From an uncultured Klebsiella sp. (GTDB taxonomy: Bacteria; Pseudomonadota; Gammaproteobacteria; Enterobacterales; Enterobacteriaceae), in contig CABUCP010000038.1 in assembly GCA_902490055.1 (NCBI GenBank), positions 1 through 12,731 of the forward strand: 12,731 nt of DNA, read 5' to 3'. Made by a program: the position numbers and the translations under genes. The notes beneath the pieces were generated by a model, which saw only the letters and a list, made by a program, of their open reading frames with translations, had not been told where the DNA came from and searched no databases. Shown piece by piece: positions 8,687 through 12,731 of the stretch. Each line of letters begins with the position of its first letter. Position 1 is the stretch's first letter.

Positions 8687-9595
8687 GTGAAATATCTTCC
8701 CAAACTGAGCCAACTGCAGGCGCTAAGGCAGGTGGCACGCAGCGGTAGCATCCGCTCGGCGGCGCGCGAGCTGGGGCAATCTCAGCCGGCGCTGAGCCGG
8801 ACATTGCGTGAGCTGGAGCAAACCCTGGGGACACAACTTTTATTACGTAGCAAAGAGGGGATTGCTCTGACCGAAGCGGGCATCGCTTTTTTACAGCGCG
8901 CGGAGTGGGTGCTGGAGGAGCTGCGGCGCGCGGCAGATGAGGTCGAGCAGATTAACCACATCACTCACGGGCGGCTGACGATCGGCTTTTCCTCGTTGAT
9001 TGCGCTAACGGTTTTTCCGCAGGTAGCCGAAGGGTTTAAGCAGGCGCTGCCACAGGTGCAGATGACGGTGAAAGAGGGGCAACTCTCGTCGCTGCTGCCG
9101 GGCATTCGCAGCGGAGAGATCGATCTGGCGATCGGCTCGATCGATCCGATGCATCCGCCGGAAGGCGTGATGCTGGAACCGCTGTTTACCGCGCCGTTCT
9201 GCGTGATAGCGCGCAGGGATCACCCGTTGGCGCAGGAAAGCGATCTGCTGGCGCTGCGTAAAGCCCGCTGGCTGCTGCCGGAATCGCCGATGGGTTACTA
9301 CCAGCAGTTGCAAAATGAGTTAATCCACTTTTATCGCCAGGTATCGATTACCCCGCTGCGCACCGACTCGGTGATAGTCGGTTTGCAGATGGTACTGGAA
9401 TCCGACTATCTGACCATTGTCGCGCGCGCCATGAGCCAGCCGCTGCAGCTGGGTGAAAAACTGGTTATGCTGCCGGTATCCACGCTACCGGCAGCGCAGT
9501 ACTGCGCGGTGTGGTCGCAAAAATCGGCGCTGACCGCCAATGCCCGGCTGTTTCTCAATCGGCTGCGAAGCGCCTGTCAGCGCTACGCCTGGTAA
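8687..9595 (+). CDS. LysR-family transcriptional regulator (AbgR-like)
   Basis: This is a 302-residue LysR-type regulator. The N-terminal winged helix-turn-helix spans roughly residues 7-65, with the recognition region SIRSAARELGQSQPALSRT (21-39) and the usual TEAG (62-65) at its end. A linker helix (about 70-92) leads to a substrate-binding effector domain starting GRLTIGFSS near residue 95. GTG 8687 is chosen because AGGGG at 8676-8680 lies six bases upstream and the domain starts almost at once; there is no nearby ATG alternative. The sequence feels closest to AbgR and TdcA, where AbgR controls a p-aminobenzoyl-glutamate hydrolase/transporter operon; this is recall, not alignment. Its divergence from the MFS-amidohydrolase pair makes that pair the likely target. 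It overlaps the convergent permease gene by 41 bases. Confidence 0.9.
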   Translation: MKYLPKLSQLQALRQVARSGSIRSAARELGQSQPALSRTLRELEQTLGTQLLLRSKEGIALTEAGIAFLQRAEWVLEELRRAADEVEQINHITHGRLTIGFSSLIALTVFPQVAEGFKQALPQVQMTVKEGQLSSLLPGIRSGEIDLAIGSIDPMHPPEGVMLEPLFTAPFCVIARRDHPLAQESDLLALRKARWLLPESPMGYYQQLQNELIHFYRQVSITPLRTDSVIVGLQMVLESDYLTIVARAMSQPLQLGEKLVMLPVSTLPAAQYCAVWSQKSALTANARLFLNRLRSACQRYAW

Positions 9596-10259
9596 AACGG
9601 CGGCCCGCCAGCAGACTCAGGGCGCAGCACAGCAAATAGTAAACCGCGCCGGTAAAGACGAATATCGCCAGCGGGTAGATTTGTACCCGGTTGTTGACCT
9701 GTCCGGCGACGGTGGTGAGCTCAGGCACGTTGACGATAAACGCCAGCGAGGTGTCTTTCAGCAGGCCGATAAAAATACCGACCAGCGACGGCTGTACGTT
9801 GCGCAGCGCCTGCGGCAGCAGGATTAAACGCAGTGTCTGCCCGGGGGCGAATCCCTGCGTCAGCGCCGCTTCATACTGGCCGCGCGGCAGTGCGCGCAGC
9901 CCCGCCAGCACCGAGTGCATCACCGAGGCGGCGGTGAACCACGCCAGCGCCAGCGTGACCGTCACCGCGCCCGGCAGATCGCCGCCGGTTAGCATAGGCA
10001 GCAGATACCAGAGCCAGAAAATCACGAAGATCAGCGGAATACCGCGAATAATTTCCGCCCACAGGAACAGCAGGCGCCGGACGACCCCGTCGTAGCGCCA
10101 GGCGACGCAGGCCAGCAGGATCCCCGCGGGCAACGCCAGCGCGGCGGCGCCGATAGCCATCAGCAAGGTCAGCGCCACGCCGCCGGGCTGGCCTTCCGCC
10201 AGCCGTCCCCACAGCAGGTAATCCAGATTGTCGGCGATCACCGCGAGGTTAGCGTTCAT
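9555..10259 (-). CDS. Amino acid ABC transporter permease (HisM/GltK family)
   Basis: This is one of two inner-membrane permease subunits of a polar amino acid ABC importer, 234 residues long. It has several hydrophobic helices and the cytoplasmic EAA loop that docks onto the ATPase: LRALPRGQYEAALTQGF followed by LILLPQALRN, around residues 120-160. The N-terminal half includes the RGIPLIF segment common in this family. ATG 10259 has GGAG eight bases upstream and overlaps the end of the preceding permease gene by 11 bases, so translation is probably coupled. The final charged tail (GRRFTRRSADRRFAAD) is encoded over the last 41 bases of the convergent lysR gene. It is the last gene of the operon. 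The substrate cannot be read from the permease. Confidence 0.9.
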   Translation of the reverse strand: MNANLAVIADNLDYLLWGRLAEGQPGGVALTLLMAIGAAALALPAGILLACVAWRYDGVVRRLLFLWAEIIRGIPLIFVIFWLWYLLPMLTGGDLPGAVTVTLALAWFTAASVMHSVLAGLRALPRGQYEAALTQGFAPGQTLRLILLPQALRNVQPSLVGIFIGLLKDTSLAFIVNVPELTTVAGQVNNRVQIYPLAIFVFTGAVYYLLCCALSLLAGRRFTRRSADRRFAAD

Positions 10260-10998
10260 GTTGGGCGCTCCGAGGCTGACGATGTCCCGGAGCCAGGCGC
10301 GTCAGCGCCAGCCCCATTATGATACCCAGCGCCAGATACAGCGCGGTGCCGACGGCAAAGGCCTCCAGGGCATGGGCGTTATAGCTTTCGATTTGCCGTA
10401 CCTGGTAGGTCAGTTCGGCAAAACCAATACCGCTGGCCAGCGACGAGAGTTTCATCAGGTTCAGGTACTGGCCGACGATCGGCTGCCAGGCGTTGGCCAG
10501 CCCCTGGGGCAGCAGAATAAAACGTAATTCACCCCACGGACTAAATCCCTGCGATAGCGCCGCTTCGCGCTGACCGCGACTCACCGCCCGCAGCCCGGAG
10601 GCAATTTCTTCCACCAGAAATGCCGAGGTGAACACGCCGAGCCCCCACATCGAGCAGAGAAATTCCGGCGTCAGCCACCAGACGTTGCCCGGTAGAATCG
10701 ACCAGCTATGGGGGTCGTTGATAAAATCGCGCGCCGCCAGCGGCAGCAGGTTCCAGGCGGCGAAGTACCAGAACAGCAGTTGAACCAGCAACGGCGTATT
10801 GCGAAACAACGATACCCACATCGCCACCAGCCAGCGGCCCGGCCGTCCTCCGCCGAGGCGCAGGGCCAGCAGCAGCACCGCCAGCGCGGTGGCCAGCAGG
10901 ATCCCGGCCACGCTGACCCAGACGGTGGTCAGAAAGCCGGAAATGATCCACTGCAGCGGCTGTCCGCTGAGTACGCCATGCCAGTCGAGAATTGGCAT
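10249..10998 (-). CDS. Amino acid ABC transporter permease (HisM/GltJ family)
   Basis: This is the first permease of the importer, 249 residues, close to the 246 of the glutamate/aspartate permease GltJ. An N-terminal transmembrane helix (about residues 18-45) is followed by the family segment SLFRNTPLLVQLLFWY (about 83-98). A GltJ-like periplasmic insertion (about 105-145, with PEFLCSMWGLG) precedes the EAA loop LRAVSRGQREAALSQGF and ILLPQGL. ATG 10998 shares one base with the ATPase stop (TGATG). A GTG one codon upstream (11001) overlaps the stop by four bases and is slightly better spaced from AGGAG (8 against 11 bases), so either may be used. It pairs with the downstream permease to form the membrane heterodimer. 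Confidence 0.9.
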   Translation of the reverse strand: MPILDWHGVLSGQPLQWIISGFLTTVWVSVAGILLATALAVLLLALRLGGGRPGRWLVAMWVSLFRNTPLLVQLLFWYFAAWNLLPLAARDFINDPHSWSILPGNVWWLTPEFLCSMWGLGVFTSAFLVEEIASGLRAVSRGQREAALSQGFSPWGELRFILLPQGLANAWQPIVGQYLNLMKLSSLASGIGFAELTYQVRQIESYNAHALEAFAVGTALYLALGIIMGLALTRLAPGHRQPRSAQHER

Positions 10999-11816
10999 CA
11001 CTCAACATTCTCCTGATGCAGCGGGTCGAGGACCTTCTGCAGAAAGCGGCGGGTACGCGCATGCTGCGGACGGGCGAAAAATTCCGCCGGCGGCGCGGTT
11101 TCGAGGATTTCGCCAGCGTCGATAAACACCACCCGATCGGCAATTTCGCGAGCAAACTGCATCTCGTGAGTCACCACCACCATGGTGATCCCGCTGTGAG
11201 CCAGGGCTTTCATCACCTGCAGCACTTCGCCGATCATCTCCGGATCCAGCGCCGAGGTCGGTTCATCAAACAGGATGATTTGCGGCGAGGAGGCAAGGGC
11301 GCGGGCGATGGCGACGCGCTGCTGCTGGCCGCCGGAAAGCTGAGCGGGCATCTGCCGCGCTTTATCCGTGAGACCGACCTGGGTGAGTAATTCCAACGCC
11401 CGCTTTTGGGCGGCATCGTGTTGCCAGCCGTGCACACGCTCCAGCGCGAGCGTAATATTCTCCTGCGCCGTCAGGTGGGCGTAGAGATTGAATTGCTGAA
11501 AAACGAAGCCGACCCGGCTGCGCAATTGGCGCAGCGCGCTGCCGGTCAGGCGGCGGGTCGGTTTGCCATCGATGAGGATCTCGCCGCCGCTTAATGATTC
11601 AAGCTGGTTGATCAGGCGGATCAGCGTTGATTTCCCCGATCCTGAGGGGCCGAGGATCGCTACCACTTCGCCGGGGTTGACCGTTAAATTAATCCCGTTG
11701 AGTACCCGATGCTCGCCGTAGCTTTTGACCACGTCGCGAAAGCTAATACTGGCCTGCCGCAGATGCGAGAAATCCGCGGCCGAAGCCGCGGAACGTGAAA
11801 ATAGGGCGGAAAACAT
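10998..11816 (-). CDS. Amino acid ABC transporter ATP-binding protein
   Basis: This is the cytoplasmic ATPase that powers the importer, 272 residues. All motifs are intact: Walker A GPSGSGKST (56-64), Q-loop FVFQQFN (104-110), signature LSGGQQQR (160-167), Walker B IILFDEP (180-186), D-loop SALD (188-191) and switch His217 in VTHEMQ. The core most resembles GlnQ/HisP/GltL. The protein has an N-terminal extension of about 23 residues before the usual start (SISFRDVVKSYG), encoded by a GC-rich stretch that contains a strong hairpin. ATG 11816 is the only ATG upstream of the core and lies five bases after the binding-protein stop, with no clear ribosome-binding site, so it may be translated by coupling. 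A non-ATG start just before the core is a remote alternative. Confidence 0.93.
   Translation of the reverse strand: MFSALFSRSAASAADFSHLRQASISFRDVVKSYGEHRVLNGINLTVNPGEVVAILGPSGSGKSTLIRLINQLESLSGGEILIDGKPTRRLTGSALRQLRSRVGFVFQQFNLYAHLTAQENITLALERVHGWQHDAAQKRALELLTQVGLTDKARQMPAQLSGGQQQRVAIARALASSPQIILFDEPTSALDPEMIGEVLQVMKALAHSGITMVVVTHEMQFAREIADRVVFIDAGEILETAPPAEFFARPQHARTRRFLQKVLDPLHQENVE
11773..11792 (-). ncRNA. TTCG-loop RNA hairpin at the binding protein/ATPase junction
   Basis: On the - strand the sequence TCCGCGGC-TTCG-GCCGCGGA forms a perfect 8-base-pair stem closed by C-G around a TTCG loop, the well-known extra-stable cUUCGg tetraloop. It lies 29 bases after the binding-protein stop codon, inside the first codons of the ATPase frame. 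Only three T follow it, so it is unlikely to be a full terminator. A role in protecting the binding-protein mRNA 3' end, or in slowing ATPase translation, is inferred. It is annotated as an RNA structure, not as a separate gene. Confidence 0.5.
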
Positions 11817-11821
11817 GAGGA

Positions 11822-12631
11822 TTATTTCGCTTCTATGGTAAAGGCGCGCGGCTGCGGAGAGGTGGTACCAGGGCCAAACCAGGTATCGTAGATTTTCACC
11901 GCCTGGCCTGATTTTTCCAGCTTAACCAGTTCATCGTTCACCGCTTTCAGCAGCGCCGGTTCGCCTTTTTTCACGCCAACACCGATCTCTTCTTTACTCA
12001 GCAGGTCCGGCAGAATTTTAAAGTTGGCTTTATCCGGCGCGCCCGCCAGCAGCCCGGCGAGAATGGTGCTGTCCTGGGTAATCGCCTGCACGTTACCATT
12101 TCGCAGAGCGGTCAACGCCAATGGAATATCGTCATAGGAGAGCACGCGTGACTGCGGGAAGCGCTGGTGCAGCGCCTGCTCGCCGGTGGTGCCTTTCACC
12201 GCGCCGATCCGCGCTTTGCTGTAGTCATCCTGCTTGTCCGGCGATTTGGCTGGGACGAGAAACTGCTGGCCGGTCACAAAATAGGGCGTCGAAAAATCAA
12301 TCACCTGCGCGCGCTCCGGCGTAATAGTGATATCGGCGACGATCAGGTCGGCTTTACCGGACTGCAGCAGCGGAATACGGTTAGCCGGGTTAGTGGCCAC
12401 CAGCTCCAGCTTTACGCCGAGTGATTTTGCCAACGCCTGAGCGAAATCAACGTCATAGCCTACCAGTTGATGGGTTTTCGCATCCACTGAACCGAAGGGC
12501 GGGTTAGCGTCGAAGGTGGCGACCTTCACAACACCTGCGGCTTTGATATCGGCTAACTGGTCGGCCTGAACCTGGGCGGTCAGCAGCAGCGCGCCCAGCG
12601 CAAAAGCGATTTTGGTATAAGTTTTATGCAT
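11822..12631 (-). CDS. Periplasmic amino acid-binding protein of ABC importer (SBP family 3)
   Basis: This periplasmic receptor captures an amino acid and hands it to the two permeases. It has 269 residues from the third of three consecutive ATG codons (12637, 12634, 12631). The third is chosen because AGGGG lies seven bases upstream and the signal peptide MHKTYTKIAFALGALLLTAQVQA follows, with cleavage before DQLAD. There is no lipobox, so it is soluble. The family-3 signature is clear: GYDVDFAQALAK (59-70), then ITITPERAQVIDFSTPYF (101-118). Arg107 corresponds to the arginine that grips the ligand carboxylate in HisJ/GlnH, and Asp187 (ITQDST) to the residue that binds the amino group. The specificity is unknown; a glutamate/aspartate or glutamine type is a guess. 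It is the first and probably most expressed gene of the importer operon. Confidence 0.93.
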   Translation of the reverse strand: MHKTYTKIAFALGALLLTAQVQADQLADIKAAGVVKVATFDANPPFGSVDAKTHQLVGYDVDFAQALAKSLGVKLELVATNPANRIPLLQSGKADLIVADITITPERAQVIDFSTPYFVTGQQFLVPAKSPDKQDDYSKARIGAVKGTTGEQALHQRFPQSRVLSYDDIPLALTALRNGNVQAITQDSTILAGLLAGAPDKANFKILPDLLSKEEIGVGVKKGEPALLKAVNDELVKLEKSGQAVKIYDTWFGPGTTSPQPRAFTIEAK

Positions 12632-12731
12632 CATCATTCCCCTGAATCCCTGTTTTGTTTTGTGTTTATCACGCTCCCACAAAAGCGCCTCGTCCGGCAA
12701 AGAAGAAAAAATTCTTATCTATAACCAAAAT
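12632..12731 (-). promoter_or_regulatory. Upstream region of the binding-protein gene, partial
   Basis: The 5' leader of the importer operon lies here and runs off the window. On the - strand it contains AAGAA-TTTT-TTCTT (a 14-base palindrome at about 12703-12716), a short CGCT/AGCG inverted repeat downstream, and the AGGGG ribosome-binding site at 12639-12643. I could not identify a convincing -35/-10 pair; the promoter may be upstream of the window or activator dependent. Confidence 0.3.

Noticed and set aside
9596..9620. GGCGGGCCGCC palindrome followed by TTTT on the - strand, as a terminator
   Set aside because: The palindrome leaves almost no loop, and it lies inside the permease coding sequence, well before that gene's stop.
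12632..12700. 23-codon upstream extension of the binding protein
   Set aside because: It would bury the signal peptide behind a charged stretch. The ATG codons at 12631-12637 follow an AGGGG site.
1..12731. CRISPR array, insertion sequence, tRNA or prophage signs
   Set aside because: No regularly spaced repeats, transposase genes, tRNA-like folds or phage genes were seen.

Overview
The window looks like chromosomal DNA from a Klebsiella-type enterobacterium (Klebsiella/Raoultella). The reasons are a fairly high G+C content, enterobacterial ribosome-binding sites, and fimbrial proteins that resemble the E. coli common pilus proteins almost residue for residue from memory. The genus is an inference; no database search was possible. 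There are no insertion sequences, tRNA or rRNA genes, CRISPR arrays or phage genes.

Region 1 (1-6149, + strand) is the E. coli common pilus (ECP, yagZ-yagV) operon. It holds ecpA (major pilin, missing only about its first five codons), ecpB (chaperone), ecpC (usher), ecpD (tip adhesin) and ecpE (second chaperone). The regulator ecpR would lie just before base 1. EcpB and EcpE hold subunits in the periplasm, EcpC forms the outer-membrane pore, EcpA polymerises into the shaft and EcpD caps it. The pilin gene is separated from ecpB by a 58-base spacer with a stem-loop. The last three genes overlap end to end. The operon ends in an inverted repeat that contains the ecpE stop codon.

Region 2 (6167-8553, - strand) is a two-gene unit: an MFS transporter followed by an M20D-family amidohydrolase of the N-acyl/IAA-amino acid hydrolase type. 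A LysR regulator (8687-9595, + strand) is divergent from it across a 133-base gap. This layout resembles the abgR-abgABT arrangement and suggests import and hydrolysis of an amino-acid conjugate. The substrate cannot be told from sequence.

Region 3 (9555-12631, - strand) is a complete polar amino acid ABC importer in the order binding protein, ATPase, permease, permease, with very tight spacing. The last permease gene overlaps the lysR gene tail to tail by 41 bases. A very stable TTCG-loop hairpin lies just after the binding-protein gene, inside the annotated 5' end of the ATPase gene.

I found no clearly new system. The best leads are the amidohydrolase/MFS/LysR module with its unknown substrate, the hairpin at the binding protein/ATPase junction, and the ecpA-ecpB spacer.
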